Assembly (NCBI GenBank): GCA_021776235.1
Contig: JAJFGG010000153.1
Location: forward strand, 1-62,324
Direction: 5' to 3'
Source of the DNA: Alphaproteobacteria bacterium
Lineage (GTDB): Bacteria > Pseudomonadota > Alphaproteobacteria > GCA-2731375
DNA length: 62,324 nucleotides
The position numbers and the translations under genes were made by a program. The notes under the pieces were generated by a model, which saw nothing but the letters and a program-made list of their open reading frames with translations, searched no databases and was not told where the DNA came from. Position 1 is the first letter of the stretch. Each line of letters opens with the position of its first letter. Below are positions 34,851 through 44,512 of the stretch, piece by piece.

Positions 34851-35918
34851 TTATGTTCTGTGCAGACGCCAGGAGAAATTCACTGTGGCGGCGAACAACA
34901 ACAACGCACCGCCCTGATGCAGTACGGCCAGTGACACCGGTATGATCAGCAGCAGGGTTGCGACGCCCAGAGCCAATTGGACACCCAGGGCCACCAGCAT
35001 AAGGTTGAGGGCCAGACGGGCCGCCGGGTCCAGTACGATGGACCGCGCCTTGAACCAAAGCCCGAGAAACAGCAACGTGCATAAATAGGCCCCAATACGA
35101 TGGTCAAATTGAACCGTGACCACATTTTCGAGCATATTCAACCACCACGGCGTTAATTCCGCCAATTCCGGGGGCAGCCAGTATTCATTCATCATGGGAA
35201 AACTATTGTAGACAAATCCGGCATCCAAACCCGCGACCAGTCCTCCCGATAAAACTTGTAGAAACACCAGGACGACCGCCAGCCAAGACAAAGCCCGCAG
35301 CCCCCGGTCCCCGGCTGTCGCCGCGACCGCTGTTCTGGCTTTGGCTAGCAGATCAAGGGCGACCCAGATCAGCCCGCCCAGGATCAGGAACGCCACGCCC
35401 AGATGCACAGTTAGCCGGTAATGACTGACGTCCGGGCGATCCACAAGTCCACTTTTTACCATCCACCAACCTATCAGCCCTTGTAGTCCGCCTAACACAA
35501 ACAAGGCGAAAATAGCCGCTCTTCGGCGGCGCTCGATGCGGCCGGTCAGCAAAAACCATAAAAATGGAACAGCGAACACCAAACCGATGCCGCGGCCGAG
35601 GACCCGATGGCTGTATTCATAGTAGAAAATACCCTTGAATTCCGACAGGGTCATGCCTTGGTTGATTTTCTGATATTCCGGGTATTGCTTGTATTTGTTG
35701 AAGGTGTCGAGCCAGTCGGCCTCATTCAAGGGCGGCAAAGTTCCCATCAGGGGCTGCCATTGCACCATGGACAGGCCCGAATGGGTTAGCCGGGTGGCGC
35801 CGCCAAGCATGACCATGGCCGTGACCATTGCCGCCACCACCAACAGCCATGCTGCCACCATGGGACGTGCCCGGACAGCATGCCCATCGTTACTTTCCAT
35901 CTCCCCGCTGGTCGTCAT
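34851..35918 (-). CDS. ctaA: Heme A synthase CtaA/COX15
   Basis: The 355-residue integral membrane protein has eight predicted transmembrane helices in two homologous four-helix bundles. Conserved histidines are seen in YEYSHRVLGRG and VQFDHRIGA, with two more in SHYRLTVHLG and VLHQGGA. It oxidises the C8 methyl of heme O to a formyl group, giving heme A for cytochrome aa3 oxidases. AGGATT precedes the ATG. An AT-rich stretch upstream (35930-35995) would suit its promoter. cutA follows after 15 bp. Confidence 0.93.
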   Translation of the reverse strand: MTTSGEMESNDGHAVRARPMVAAWLLVVAAMVTAMVMLGGATRLTHSGLSMVQWQPLMGTLPPLNEADWLDTFNKYKQYPEYQKINQGMTLSEFKGIFYYEYSHRVLGRGIGLVFAVPFLWFLLTGRIERRRRAAIFALFVLGGLQGLIGWWMVKSGLVDRPDVSHYRLTVHLGVAFLILGGLIWVALDLLAKARTAVAATAGDRGLRALSWLAVVLVFLQVLSGGLVAGLDAGFVYNSFPMMNEYWLPPELAELTPWWLNMLENVVTVQFDHRIGAYLCTLLFLGLWFKARSIVLDPAARLALNLMLVALGVQLALGVATLLLIIPVSLAVLHQGGALLLFAATVNFSWRLHRT

Positions 35919-36013
35919 TTCAATCCTAATTCATTTTTATATTAAAATAAGTTACGCATATAAATTAAACTGCAATATGAGAAGCTTTACTGCGGCCGGA
36001 GGCCACAGAGAAA

Positions 36014-36039
36014 GGGGCCGATCCTACCGGATCGACCCC
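36014..36039 (-). terminator. Rho-independent-like terminator of tRNA-Pro
   Basis: An 11-bp stem (GGGGTCGATCC / GGATCGGCCCC with one T.G step) and four-base loop, read on the minus strand, is followed by TTTCTCT. It lies nine bases beyond the CCA end of tRNA-Pro. Confidence 0.7.
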
Positions 36040-36047
36040 CAATTCAA

Positions 36048-36124
36048 TGGTCGGAGCGAGTGGATTCGAACCACCGACCCCCACACCCCCAGTGTGATGC
36101 GCTACCAGGCTGCGCTACGCTCCG
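36048..36124 (-). tRNA. tRNA-Pro (anticodon GGG), CCA encoded
   Basis: Read on the minus strand the 77 bases form a complete cloverleaf: acceptor stem CGGAGCG with CGCTCCG, D-arm GCGC/GCGC around AGCCTGGTA, anticodon loop CTGGGGG (anticodon GGG at positions 34-36), variable region, and T arm GGTGG-TTCGAAT-CCACT. The CCA is encoded. It is followed by a terminator-like hairpin and lies downstream of merR on the same strand. Confidence 0.95.
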
Positions 36125-36215
36125 ACAATGACCGAACAAACCAATAAGGCCCAGACGGTGTTCCGAGGAATATAACGGTCGCCACGTAACGAAACAAACG
36201 CAATTGTAGCGGCAA

Positions 36216-36791
36216 CTAACTTTTTGTGGTGGGTCGGCGCAAAAGCTCTCGCAACTCGCCCAATTCCAAGGCCAAATCTGACAGTTTGCCGCGCTGTGCC
36301 GCCGTCAGGCCCGTATTGCCAGAAGCCTCATTGCCGCTGGCAATGGCCTTTTCCGTCAGCGAAGGGTCAAGCCTGCTCCGATCCACCGTTTGCGGGCCGG
36401 CCTGTGGCTCCATCACAGCGCCTTGACGGCGGGTTCGGGCTGCTGCGACGCCGGCTGCGCCTGTGCGGTCAGGTCCCGACAGTGACCGCCCGGATTCCAT
36501 GATCGATTTCGAGCCTATTTCGCGCAGTAGCTTCTGCACCCCTTTTATTGTGTAGCCATCGGAATAGAGAAGATGGCGAATGCCGCGCAGCAGATCCACG
36601 TCTTCAGGCCGGTAATAGCGCCGGCCGCCACCACGTTTCAACGGCTTGACCTGTGTGAATTTGCTTTCCCAAAAGCGCAAAACGTGCTGCGGAACCTCAA
36701 GATCCGTGGCAACTTCGCTGATCGTGCGAAACGCGCCAGGGGCCTTGATTTTCCGGCGCGTTTCAGGGGCGCCGCCCATGGAATCCGCCAT
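36216..36791 (-). CDS. MerR-family transcriptional regulator
   Basis: The 191-residue protein begins with a MerR-type winged helix: [25 protein letters not shown] and [16 protein letters not shown] basic, disordered C-terminal part follows (about 100-190) without a metal-binding motif. It corresponds to the small conserved MerR homologue located after ihfA in alphaproteobacteria; its effector is unknown. GGGATT precedes the ATG. Eight bases after ihfA, so co-transcribed. Confidence 0.88.
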   Translation of the reverse strand: MADSMGGAPETRRKIKAPGAFRTISEVATDLEVPQHVLRFWESKFTQVKPLKRGGGRRYYRPEDVDLLRGIRHLLYSDGYTIKGVQKLLREIGSKSIMESGRSLSGPDRTGAAGVAAARTRRQGAVMEPQAGPQTVDRSRLDPSLTEKAIASGNEASGNTGLTAAQRGKLSDLALELGELRELLRRPTTKS

Positions 36792-36799
36792 AATCCCGG

Positions 36800-37129
36800 T
36801 CAGTCGACCGAATTCTCTCCGGCAGCAGAACCACTTAGATGCCGGTTCACCTGCTCTTTTAGCACATGGCTGGGACGAAAGACCAAAACCCGGCGGGGCG
36901 CGATAGGCACTTCTTCCCCCGTTTTGGGGTTACGGCCGATGCGCCCACCTTTCTGACGCACTGAAAAACTGCCAAAAGACGAAACCTTTACAGACTCACC
37001 TTGAACCAAGCTGTCACAGATCTCAGCCAGTACGGATTCCACCAGTTGGGCGGATTCATTGCGCGACAGCCCCACTTCTTGGTACACGGCCTCGCTCAGT
37101 TGTGCGCGCGTTACGGTATTGCCTGCCAC
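36800..37129 (-). CDS. ihfA: Integration host factor subunit alpha
   Basis: The 109-residue product is an HU/IHF-family DNA-bending protein: [53 protein letters not shown] with the beta-arm, and the terminal [10 protein letters not shown]. The GTG at 37129 (AGGGGAAGAAAC before it) is used rather than a TTG that would add 13 residues. IHF alpha/beta heterodimers bend DNA at promoters and recombination sites. The beta subunit is not in the window. Confidence 0.92.
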   Translation of the reverse strand: MAGNTVTRAQLSEAVYQEVGLSRNESAQLVESVLAEICDSLVQGESVKVSSFGSFSVRQKGGRIGRNPKTGEEVPIAPRRVLVFRPSHVLKEQVNRHLSGSAAGENSVD

Positions 37130-37301
37130 GTTTCTTCCCCTTGCTTCGCCAGGGCAAAACTGTAGCAAATTGGAAGTTTTCAGTCAATATCAAAGGGATG
37201 CGGGAGAGAGTTTAAGTAATATAACGATTGACAGGGAAAACCGGCATCTGACCCTCCGGTGCAGCCTTATCACCTGTCGGCCAATTCGCGCACCTACAGG
37301 G

Positions 37302-38285
37302 TCACCAGCGGGCCAGCACGGCCCCCCAGGTGAAGCCACCGCCCATGGCCTCCATCAAAATTACATCGCCTTGCTTGATCCGACCATCCGTGACCGCCTC
37401 GTTCAAGGCCAGAGGCACCGAAGCCGCTGAAGTATTGCCATGTTCCGCTACCGTCAATATGACCTTCTCGGAGGGTAGTTTTAGCTTCCGCGCTGTGTGA
37501 TCAATGATCCGTTTGTTGGCCTGATGAGGCACCAGCCAGTCAATGGCGTCGGGCGACAGGTCGTTGGCCGCAAGTGCCTCCGCGACGACGCTGGTCAGAT
37601 TGCTGACCGCGTGGCGAAACACCTCGCGTCCGCGCATCCGCAAAAACCCTGCGGTGCCGGTTGATGAGGGCCCGCCATCAACATATAGCATATCGTGATG
37701 GCGACCGTCGGCATGCAGGTGGGTCGACATGATGCCGCGTTGGTCGCTGGCGGGCGATGTGCCGGATGGGCTGGTTTCAGCCCTCAGCACCACGGCGCCA
37801 GCGCCATCGCCAAACAGCACACAGGTCGTCCGGTCTTCCCAGTCCAGGATTCGCGAAAAGGTCTCGGCCCCGATTACCAGTACATTGCGGGCCTGCCCGG
37901 CCTTGATAAAGTTGTCTGCAACGGCCAAGGCATAAACAAAGCCGGAACAGACGGCCTGCACGTCGAAAGCCGGGATACCGGCAACTCCCAGGCGGGCCTG
38001 CACCTGGGTCGCGGTAGCGGGAAATGTTTCGTCGGGTGTTGCTGTCGCCAGGACTATCAGGTCCAACTCGCCAGCGGCCATGCCGGCAGATGCCAGTGCT
38101 TCGACCGCCGCGGCAAAAGCCAGATCCGATGTCATCTCGCCATCCGCGGCAATATGGCGGTTGGAAATGCCGGTACGCGCGACAATCCAATCATCGGATG
38201 TATCTACTTTCGCGGCCAATTCGTCGTTGCTAACGCTGCGTTCCGGCAAATACGCACCGCAGCCTATGAATACTGATTTTATCAT
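37302..38285 (-). CDS. fabH: 3-oxoacyl-[acyl-carrier-protein] synthase III
   Basis: The 327-residue condensing enzyme joins acetyl-CoA and malonyl-ACP to start fatty-acid synthesis. Its triad is Cys113 (AVCSGFV), His254 (VPHQANKR) and Asn284 (EHGNTSAAS). Start ATG 38285 gives the usual family N-terminus; an earlier in-frame start overlapping plsX is not needed. It lies one base past the plsX stop, forming the plsX-fabH pair. Confidence 0.95.
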   Translation of the reverse strand: MIKSVFIGCGAYLPERSVSNDELAAKVDTSDDWIVARTGISNRHIAADGEMTSDLAFAAAVEALASAGMAAGELDLIVLATATPDETFPATATQVQARLGVAGIPAFDVQAVCSGFVYALAVADNFIKAGQARNVLVIGAETFSRILDWEDRTTCVLFGDGAGAVVLRAETSPSGTSPASDQRGIMSTHLHADGRHHDMLYVDGGPSSTGTAGFLRMRGREVFRHAVSNLTSVVAEALAANDLSPDAIDWLVPHQANKRIIDHTARKLKLPSEKVILTVAEHGNTSAASVPLALNEAVTDGRIKQGDVILMEAMGGGFTWGAVLARW

Positions 38286-38286
38286 T

Positions 38287-39336
38287 TTATCGAGCCACGG
38301 CCCTGTCCCGCGTTTCATCATGATCGGAAAACTGTGCCATGTCGGTCGTGATACGACCAATCAGATCGTCGGCCACCATGTCAACCGCCAGACCGATAGC
38401 TGTGGCGAAACCTACATCATCCATGCCGCCATGACTTTTTACACTGATACCATTCAATCCCAAAAAGACACCGCCGTTGTGGTGCCGGGGATCGATCCTT
38501 TCCCGCAAGGCCATTATCGCCGGTCTGGCCAGCATATAACCAATTTTTGACATCAAGGACTGGCTAAAGGCTGTCCGCAGGAACTGGGAAAACAGCGTTG
38601 CCGTCCCTTCCATGGTCTTAAGCGCCACATTGCCGCTGAAACCATCGGTCACGACCACATCGGTGGTGCCCTTGGCAATGTCGTCACCCTCGACGAAACC
38701 ATGAAAGCGTAAGGGTAGAGACGCCTCGTTCAAAATCGCCGCTGCCCCTTTCACAGCTTCATTACCCTTCAATTCCTCTTCACCCACATTCAGCAGCCCG
38801 ACCGTAGGACGCGGCAGACCCAGGATCGTACGGGCAAAGGCCGCCCCCATGATAGCGAATTGGACAAGGTTGTCTTCGTCACATTCTACGTTGGCGCCGA
38901 GGTCAAGCATGACGCTTTCACCGCGCAGGGTAGGCAGAAAGCCGCATAGGGCCGGCCTGTCGATCCCCTTCATGGGTTTCAGGGCGAATTTTGACATCGC
39001 CATCAGGGCACCGGTATTGCCCGCCGAGACGACACCACCCGCTTCAGCATCAGCCACCGCATTGATGGCCAGACGCATGCTGGTTTGCCGGCCCTGGCGC
39101 AGTGCCTGACTGGGCCGATCCGTCGATTTCACCTGCTGGTCCGTATGGCGTACGCTCACGACATCACGCAAGATACGGTGACGGGATAGCAAGGGCGTAA
39201 TTTTGGCCTCGTCACCAAACATCAGGAAACGCAAGTTGGGATGCCTCTCGCGCGCCAATGCTGCGCCGCCGACAACCATGCCGGGGGCCGCATCACCACC
39301 CATCGCATCCAACGAAATCGTAATGTCGGGGGTCAC
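38287..39336 (-). CDS. plsX: Phosphate acyltransferase PlsX
   Basis: The 349-residue enzyme makes acyl-phosphate from acyl-ACP for phospholipid synthesis. Family signatures: [12 protein letters not shown] at the N-terminus, [10 protein letters not shown] around 110, and [16 protein letters not shown] around 230. The start is a GTG at 39336 (no in-frame ATG before the GGD motif). It follows rpmF by 30 bp in the usual rpmF-plsX-fabH order. Confidence 0.95.
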   Translation of the reverse strand: MTPDITISLDAMGGDAAPGMVVGGAALARERHPNLRFLMFGDEAKITPLLSRHRILRDVVSVRHTDQQVKSTDRPSQALRQGRQTSMRLAINAVADAEAGGVVSAGNTGALMAMSKFALKPMKGIDRPALCGFLPTLRGESVMLDLGANVECDEDNLVQFAIMGAAFARTILGLPRPTVGLLNVGEEELKGNEAVKGAAAILNEASLPLRFHGFVEGDDIAKGTTDVVVTDGFSGNVALKTMEGTATLFSQFLRTAFSQSLMSKIGYMLARPAIMALRERIDPRHHNGGVFLGLNGISVKSHGGMDDVGFATAIGLAVDMVADDLIGRITTDMAQFSDHDETRDRAVAR

Positions 39337-39366
39337 GCCTGTGGACCAAGCGCTACTATGTCAAAA

Positions 39367-39552
39367 TCATGCGGCACTTGACGGTTCGCTGACCTCACGG
39401 TCATTGTAATAACCGCACGCAGCGCACACATGATGCGGCCGCTTCAATTCACCGCAATTTGGGCATTCAGCGTAGGCCGAGGCTTTTAAAGCATCATGGG
39501 AACGACGCTGACCGCGACGCGCGACAGAGATTTTCTTCTTAGGTACAGCCAT
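39367..39552 (-). CDS. rpmF: 50S ribosomal protein L32
   Basis: The 61-residue protein begins [19 protein letters not shown], the standard L32 start, and has two CxxC zinc-finger halves (CPNC and CAAC), so it is the zinc-binding form. It is located between yceD and plsX as is usual. A tandem 13-bp repeat lies just upstream. Confidence 0.96.
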   Translation of the reverse strand: MAVPKKKISVARRGQRRSHDALKASAYAECPNCGELKRPHHVCAACGYYNDREVSEPSSAA

Positions 39553-39620
39553 AGCTTCACATTTTCATCCAAGTTGTCCGGGAGCCTCTAACAGACCATA
39601 AAGGCCACGGTCCGATTTCA

Positions 39621-39682
39621 TCACAGTATTTGGTCACAGTATTCGGTCACAGTATTCGGTCACAGTATTTGGTCACAGTAAT
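39621..39682. repeat. Tandem 13-bp repeat upstream of rpmF
   Basis: The unit TCACAGTATTYGG occurs four times in a row, followed by a partial fifth (TCACAGTAATTC). It lies between the yceD stop (39717) and the rpmF start (39552), within the likely transcript, so it would be in the leader of rpmF. Copy number could vary by slippage. Confidence 0.8.
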
Positions 39683-39716
39683 TCATCGCATCATTTCTTC
39701 ACATCGCTTGACCCGC

Positions 39717-40370
39717 CTAAGCAGCGCCGTTTCCAGCGCCACCGTCACCTTGCCCGCCAGACCGCCATCCTTCAAGAATGGCGAAGGGGTTCACATCGTC
39801 CGGGTCAGCACCTACTTTGTCCTCTCGCGACGTTTCGCCCTCCGGCGCTTCATCGCTCCCAACGTTCATCTCAATTTCGGTCCAACCCCCGACTATCCCC
39901 GCGTCCCCCAACACCGCTTCGGTCTGGATCCCCGGCATACGCGGATATGGATCAAGGGAAAGCGACAAATGCTGGGCAACCAGTTCGCCAACATCAATTC
40001 GACCGTGGTCCAAGGGTTCGATCGGATCCTCGCCAAAAGGATCTACAAACACTTCCCTGTCAGAATCTTCCCTTTGTCCTCGATTTTTCCCGCCTTCACA
40101 AAGGAGGGAAAATCCATCCGCAACCTTTGCCGCCACAGGTTCAAGCGTCACGACGCACGATTGTACCACATTCGCCGAAAAATCAACATTCAACCGCACC
40201 AAGCCCGTCGCCGTCCGCCGCAAGGACACATCCACCTGCAAATTCGCCATGCTTTGCAGGTCGAGACGTTGGGCCAAGGCAGTGTGTTCCTTGGTATCAG
40301 CCTGAAGCTTGATGGTGGCGCCGTCGGCGCCGACGGCATCGACCAGCACCAAGCGACTAAACTCCGGCAT
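39717..40370 (-). CDS. DUF177/YceD-family protein
   Basis: The 217-residue protein begins MPEFSRLVLVDAVG as alphaproteobacterial DUF177 proteins do, and has the core FSANVVQSCVVTLEP and the acidic D-PFGEDPIEPLDHGRIDVGELVAQHLSLSLDPYPR segment. YceD-family proteins, encoded before rpmF, are linked to 23S rRNA processing in some bacteria; no enzyme activity is claimed. ATG 40370 is used since GGGGG precedes it; a longer open frame upstream overlaps the CBP3 gene and has no such site. Confidence 0.88.
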   Translation of the reverse strand: MPEFSRLVLVDAVGADGATIKLQADTKEHTALAQRLDLQSMANLQVDVSLRRTATGLVRLNVDFSANVVQSCVVTLEPVAAKVADGFSLLCEGGKNRGQREDSDREVFVDPFGEDPIEPLDHGRIDVGELVAQHLSLSLDPYPRMPGIQTEAVLGDAGIVGGWTEIEMNVGSDEAPEGETSREDKVGADPDDVNPFAILEGWRSGGQGDGGAGNGAA

Positions 40371-40488
40371 TGCCCCCATATTGGTCAATGCAAACTCTCC
40401 AACTTCATGAATGACCGAGATGGGCACCGTCGCCCTATTACGAAGTTCAGGCAGGTGCCAAAGCCGGCGCAAAATACGGATATCGAAT

Positions 40489-41067
40489 TCACCGGTCAAC
40501 GCCTTTTCCGGTCCATTGGGCAAATTGCACCTCACCGGATAAAATCCGCGCTTCGGGGAGCGAAGCCATATGTCCCGCTTGACAACGGAGGTAATCCGCC
40601 ATCGCCTCCACATGGGCCGGCGTCGGTGCGACGGTGCCGAATAGATTTCTGCGCAGAGCCTCACCCAAGAGCTCGTCTGATCCCGCCAAAGCCTCGTCGT
40701 AGGCCGCCACACGCCCATAAAAGGCCTTTGCCATATACTTTACCCGCTTACCTACGGCAATATCCGAGACCCCCATTTCGCGCAATGAGCGGTCCATGTC
40801 GCCAAACATGGTATCGAATAGGGATTGGGCAATATCGCCTGCCCGCCTGCGGACTGTCAGAGGGGCATCAGGCTGCGCCAATTCATTCAAGGGCCGCAGC
40901 AATAAAAAAACATGCAAAACGATTAGATCAAAACGCCCATCCACCGAATCAGGGATTCCATGATCGCTGTAAAAGATCGGTTGCCGGGCCTGGTTAACGG
41001 CGGTGTCGTACAGCAGATGGGCCACGTCCTGGCCCCTGTCGCGCTTGTGAAACCAATTTCTCAACAC
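40489..41067 (-). CDS. Ubiquinol-cytochrome c reductase assembly chaperone, CBP3-like
   Basis: The 192-residue product matches the CBP3 chaperone domain (Ubiq_cyt_C_chap): GIPDSVDGRFDLIVLHVFLLLRPL, the FDTMFGDMDRSLREMGVSD core and KAFYGRVAAYDEAL. In mitochondria CBP3 helps cytochrome b assembly; the bacterial protein likely does the same for the bc1 complex. The start is GTG 41067 with GGAT upstream. It begins right after palindromic element B, and yceD follows. Confidence 0.9.
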   Translation of the reverse strand: MLRNWFHKRDRGQDVAHLLYDTAVNQARQPIFYSDHGIPDSVDGRFDLIVLHVFLLLRPLNELAQPDAPLTVRRRAGDIAQSLFDTMFGDMDRSLREMGVSDIAVGKRVKYMAKAFYGRVAAYDEALAGSDELLGEALRRNLFGTVAPTPAHVEAMADYLRCQAGHMASLPEARILSGEVQFAQWTGKGVDR

Positions 41068-41088
41068 ATTCCGATCCTTGCAACACCT

Positions 41089-41361
41089 AGAGCATTTCCG
41101 GGCTACTGTGGGTCATTTGATGGTGACCATAAGCCATTCGGGTAGGCGCGTCGCGCCGTGCGATGTGGTTCAGTCTGCCGATCCGGGTGCAAGCGGCGCA
41201 ACCCATCCGAATGGCTTAGGGTCACCATCAAAGGCCGTCCACCAAGGCCCCGTGACTGCGTTGCGGGTTTTGGACGATGTCCCACATCGACCTGCAAACC
41301 GCGCCTACCCACGGGGCCTTGGTGGACGGTCAAATGACCCAGAATAGCCCGGAAATGCTCT
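41089..41361. repeat. Dispersed palindromic element, copy B (type 1)
   Basis: The 273-bp element starts AGAGCATTTCCGGGCTACT and ends AGAATAGCCCGGAAATGCTCT. Hairpin 1 has arms at about 41116-41156 and 41195-41232, with GGTGACC and AAGCCATTCGG. Its tip is broken: CGATGT at 41161 lacks its ACATCG partner. Hairpin 2 has arms 41233-41254 and 41310-41331, matching at 21 of 22 positions, with tip CGATGT-CCC-ACATCG at 41275-41289. It is near-identical to copy A in the second half and lies between the divergent CBP3 and bamE genes. Confidence 0.85.
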
Positions 41362-41402
41362 GGATTGACTTGGCTCTGGTAACGGTGGCATGTTCCCAGC
41401 CG

Positions 41403-41876
41403 ATGACAAGGATGGTTATACACCAAAGATGTTCTTTCCGGGCCCGTTTGCCTCTGCATTTGGCCGCCTTGGCGATGACTGCCCTGGTTGCCTGCTCGCC
41501 CATGCAAAACAGCCACGGCTATATTCCGGATGAAGAGCTTGTGGCGAAACTGCGCCCCGGCGTGCATGATCGCGATTCGGTCACGTCCCTCTTCGGTTCG
41601 CCCGTCACCGTTGCCAATTTCAATGGCGAGACTTGGATATATGTGAAACAGGCATCCGAGCAGATTGCTTTCTTTAGCGAGAAAATGCTGGAACAGGACG
41701 TATTGGCGGTGCATTTCAACAATGCAGGTGTAGTCAGCGATATTCAGCGTTACACCCTGGCCGACGGCGGCATCCTGGTGTTGGTGGAACGAAAAACCCC
41801 GACCAGGGGTAAGGAAATTACCGTCCTAGGGCAGTTATTCGGCAACGTCGGCCGCTTTTCGAACGAAGGCCAGTAG
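41403..41876 (+). CDS. bamE: Outer-membrane assembly lipoprotein BamE/SmpA
   Basis: The 157-residue protein has a lipoprotein signal peptide (LPLHLAALAMTALVAC with the lipobox LVAC) and the SmpA/OmlA domain (LVAKLRPGVHDRDSVTSLFGSPVTV, followed by W-Y). It would join the BAM complex in the periplasmic leaflet of the outer membrane. The ATG at 41403 is used; 41412 is possible. Only 41 bp separate it from element B, so its promoter must lie within or overlap the repeat. The 41968 hairpin follows it. Confidence 0.88.
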   Translation: MTRMVIHQRCSFRARLPLHLAALAMTALVACSPMQNSHGYIPDEELVAKLRPGVHDRDSVTSLFGSPVTVANFNGETWIYVKQASEQIAFFSEKMLEQDVLAVHFNNAGVVSDIQRYTLADGGILVLVERKTPTRGKEITVLGQLFGNVGRFSNEGQ

Positions 41877-41967
41877 AAGGCCGGTCCAGCGTCGTTATTC
41901 TTCGGACCGCCACAAAATCGAAAATGGTGCCATACACTGCAACACGCCGGAGCAAGACAGCTGAACG

Positions 41968-42000
41968 AAAAACCCCGCCGGCAACCACCGACGGGGTTTT
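41968..42000. terminator. Bidirectional terminator between bamE and hppA
   Basis: AAAACCCCG-C-CGG, loop CAACCA, CCG-A-CGGGGTTTT forms a strong GC stem bounded by A and T runs on both strands. It sits between two convergent genes and can act for either. Confidence 0.85.
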
Positions 42001-42026
42001 CCCGTTTCGAACTTTAGGTTGGACGA

Positions 42027-44135
42027 TCAGTTCCAATGGGCCAGCAAACCCAGCAGTAGCAAAGCCATGATATTGGTAATCTTGATCATCGGGTTGACGG
42101 CCGGGCCAGCGGTGTCCTTGTAAGGATCGCCTACCGTGTCGCCGGTAATCGCCGCCTTGTGCGTTTCCGAGCCTTTGCCGCCAAGATTGCCGTCCTCGAT
42201 ATATTTCTTGGCATTATCCCAGGCGCCGCCACCCACAGTCATGGAGATCGCCAAATACAGGCCGGTTACGATGACGCCCAATAACATGGCGCCGACCGCC
42301 GCAAACGCCTCGCCCTTGCCCGCGATAGCAACCATGACAAAGTACAGTACTATGGGCGCCAGTACAGGCAGCAGGGACGGAAGGATCATTTCCTTGATTG
42401 CGGCCTTTGTGAGCAGATCGACGGTGCGGCCATAATCCGGTTTTGCCGTGCCCTCCATGATGCCAGGGTTTTCCCGGAACTGCCGGCGTACCTCTTCCAC
42501 CACCGTACCGGCGGCCCGGCCTACTGCCGTCATTGACATCGCGCCAAAGAGGAATGGCAAGAGACCGCCAAAGATCAGACCGATCACCACATAAGGATTG
42601 GACAAGGCAAAATCCACCGTCACATCCTTGAAATAGGTGTACTGGTCGGCATTGGCGGCGAAGAACTTCAAATCCTCCGTGTAGGCCGCAAAAAGCACCA
42701 GCGCGCCAAGACCTGCCGAGCCGATGGCGTACCCCTTGGTGACGGCCTTGGTGGTGTTGCCCACCGCGTCCAGGGCGTCCGTGGTTTTGCGAACGTTTTC
42801 GTCCATCTTCGCCATTTCGGCGATACCGCCGGCATTATCGGTTACCGGACCATAGGCATCGAGAGCCACCACCATACCGGCCAGGGCCAGCATCGTGGTG
42901 ACCGCGATGGCGATGCCCATCAGGCCGGCCAGATTTTGGCTGACCAGAATTCCGGCAATGATGACGATGGCGGGTATGGCGGTCGATTCCATACCAATGG
43001 CTAGACCCTGAATAACATTGGTGCCATGTCCCGTGGTCGAAGCCTGAGCCACGCTGCGCACCGGACGGTATTCGGTGGACGTGTAATATTCCGTGACCCA
43101 GATCAACAGGCCCGTAACCGCCAGGCCGGTGAGGCCGCAGAAGAAAAGGTCCTGCCCGGTGTAGCCCATGGTGCCGATCTGACCCATGCCGATAATCCAG
43201 TCGGTTACCGGCCACAAGGCCACGGCCGACAGCACGGCGGAAACGATGAAGCCTTTGTACATCGCACCCATGATGTTCTGGCTGCTACCTAATTTCACAA
43301 AGAAAGTACCGATCACAGAGGTAATGATACAGGCCCCGCCAATGACCAGGGGATACAGCATCATTTGACTGGACAGGGCCGCATCACCAGCGAAAAAGAT
43401 AGATGCCAGGACCATGGTCGCCACGACGGTCACCGCGTAGGTCTCGAACAGATCGGCGGCCATGCCGGCGCAATCGCCCACATTGTCGCCCACGTTATCG
43501 GCGATGGTGGCCGGGTTGCGCGGGTCATCCTCAGGGATACCGGCTTCAACCTTGCCGACCAGATCGCCGCCAACATCGGCGCCTTTGGTAAAGATGCCGC
43601 CGCCCAAACGGGCGAAGATGGAAATCAACGAAGCACCAAAGCCCAGGCCCACCAGCGGATCAATCAGGTCGCGGCCCTGAATACCCATATTCAGCAACAC
43701 CGCATAGGTAACCGACACCGATAAAAGAGCCAGTCCAGCCACCAGCATGCCGGTGATTGCCCCCGATTTGAAGGCAATGTCCAGGCCCTTGGCCAGGCTT
43801 TTTCTGGCCCCCTCGGCGGTGCGCACATTGGCCCGCACCGAGACATTCATGCCGATATAGCCAGCCGCCCCGGAAAGCACCGCGCCGACCAAAAAGGCCA
43901 AAGCGACAGAAATATTAAATAGCAGAAACAGGACAATGAAGATCACCACGCCGACCACGCCGATTGTCATGTATTGCCGATTTAGATAGGCCTTGGCGCC
44001 AACCTGAACGGCCGCCGCGATTTCCTGCATGCGCTCGTTACCGGCGCTTTCCGATAATACCGAGCGCACCGCCCAGATACCGTAAATTAGTGCGATCAAA
44101 CCGCACACGATGGCAAAAGCCAATCCCGTTGACAT
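42027..44135 (-). CDS. hppA: K+-independent membrane-bound H+-translocating pyrophosphatase
   Basis: The 702-residue membrane protein has the H+-PPase core: [43 protein letters not shown] and, later, DNAGGIAEM. It hydrolyses pyrophosphate and pumps protons across the inner membrane. The key position in [10 protein letters not shown] is Lys, as in K+-independent enzymes (the K+-dependent form has Ala there). About 16 transmembrane helices are expected. GAGGATGTGACCT precedes the ATG. It is convergent with bamE. Confidence 0.95.
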   Translation of the reverse strand: MSTGLAFAIVCGLIALIYGIWAVRSVLSESAGNERMQEIAAAVQVGAKAYLNRQYMTIGVVGVVIFIVLFLLFNISVALAFLVGAVLSGAAGYIGMNVSVRANVRTAEGARKSLAKGLDIAFKSGAITGMLVAGLALLSVSVTYAVLLNMGIQGRDLIDPLVGLGFGASLISIFARLGGGIFTKGADVGGDLVGKVEAGIPEDDPRNPATIADNVGDNVGDCAGMAADLFETYAVTVVATMVLASIFFAGDAALSSQMMLYPLVIGGACIITSVIGTFFVKLGSSQNIMGAMYKGFIVSAVLSAVALWPVTDWIIGMGQIGTMGYTGQDLFFCGLTGLAVTGLLIWVTEYYTSTEYRPVRSVAQASTTGHGTNVIQGLAIGMESTAIPAIVIIAGILVSQNLAGLMGIAIAVTTMLALAGMVVALDAYGPVTDNAGGIAEMAKMDENVRKTTDALDAVGNTTKAVTKGYAIGSAGLGALVLFAAYTEDLKFFAANADQYTYFKDVTVDFALSNPYVVIGLIFGGLLPFLFGAMSMTAVGRAAGTVVEEVRRQFRENPGIMEGTAKPDYGRTVDLLTKAAIKEMILPSLLPVLAPIVLYFVMVAIAGKGEAFAAVGAMLLGVIVTGLYLAISMTVGGGAWDNAKKYIEDGNLGGKGSETHKAAITGDTVGDPYKDTAGPAVNPMIKITNIMALLLLGLLAHWN

Positions 44136-44512
44136 AGGTCACATCCTCTTTGCTGGATCTCGTCGATAGTCATGGGGTCAGAATTGGAGGTCTGACCCTA
44201 CTGTTCCGCCTGGGGCGAAAATGCGCGCGATAAATGCCAGAGAAGTGTGCGAAACGCAACCGGTGCCTTTGACGCAGGCATCACCCGCCGGGCGCCGGAC
44301 CGGAGCCGTATCGTCGTAAGCTAGAGAACAGTGCGAAAGCTGGCCGCACGCTTTTCCCGATGACCCGCAGCGTGACAAAACTATTTTGATCGATCTATGG
44401 GCGTTCGCTAGCTTCACGGACCCGATTCTCGATACGCTTTGCCGTTGGGTAAAGCCAAAGAATTATGCAGACCAATATTCTACGGCTGCCCTTATACCAA
44501 CACGCGTTGATA
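44136..44512. other. Intergenic region with REP-like palindrome
   Basis: No gene is supported; a small frame at 44178-44417 has no known motif. GGGGTCAGA-ATTGGAGG-TCTGACCC (44173-44197) is a compact palindrome of the kind seen next to REP-associated transposases in some proteobacteria; no transposase is visible here. The rest may be leftover sequence between the MFS gene and hppA. Confidence 0.5.

Noticed and set aside
39621-39682. CRISPR array
   Set aside because: Repeats are 13 bp in direct tandem with no spacers and no cas genes are near.
39630-40997. 455-codon open frame on the plus strand
   Set aside because: It runs antisense across yceD, the CBP3 gene and their spacer, and has biased, repetitive composition with no motif; GC-rich antisense artefact.
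44178-44417. 79-codon minus-strand frame between the MFS gene and hppA
   Set aside because: No domain, no ribosome site, overlaps the palindrome; likely spurious.
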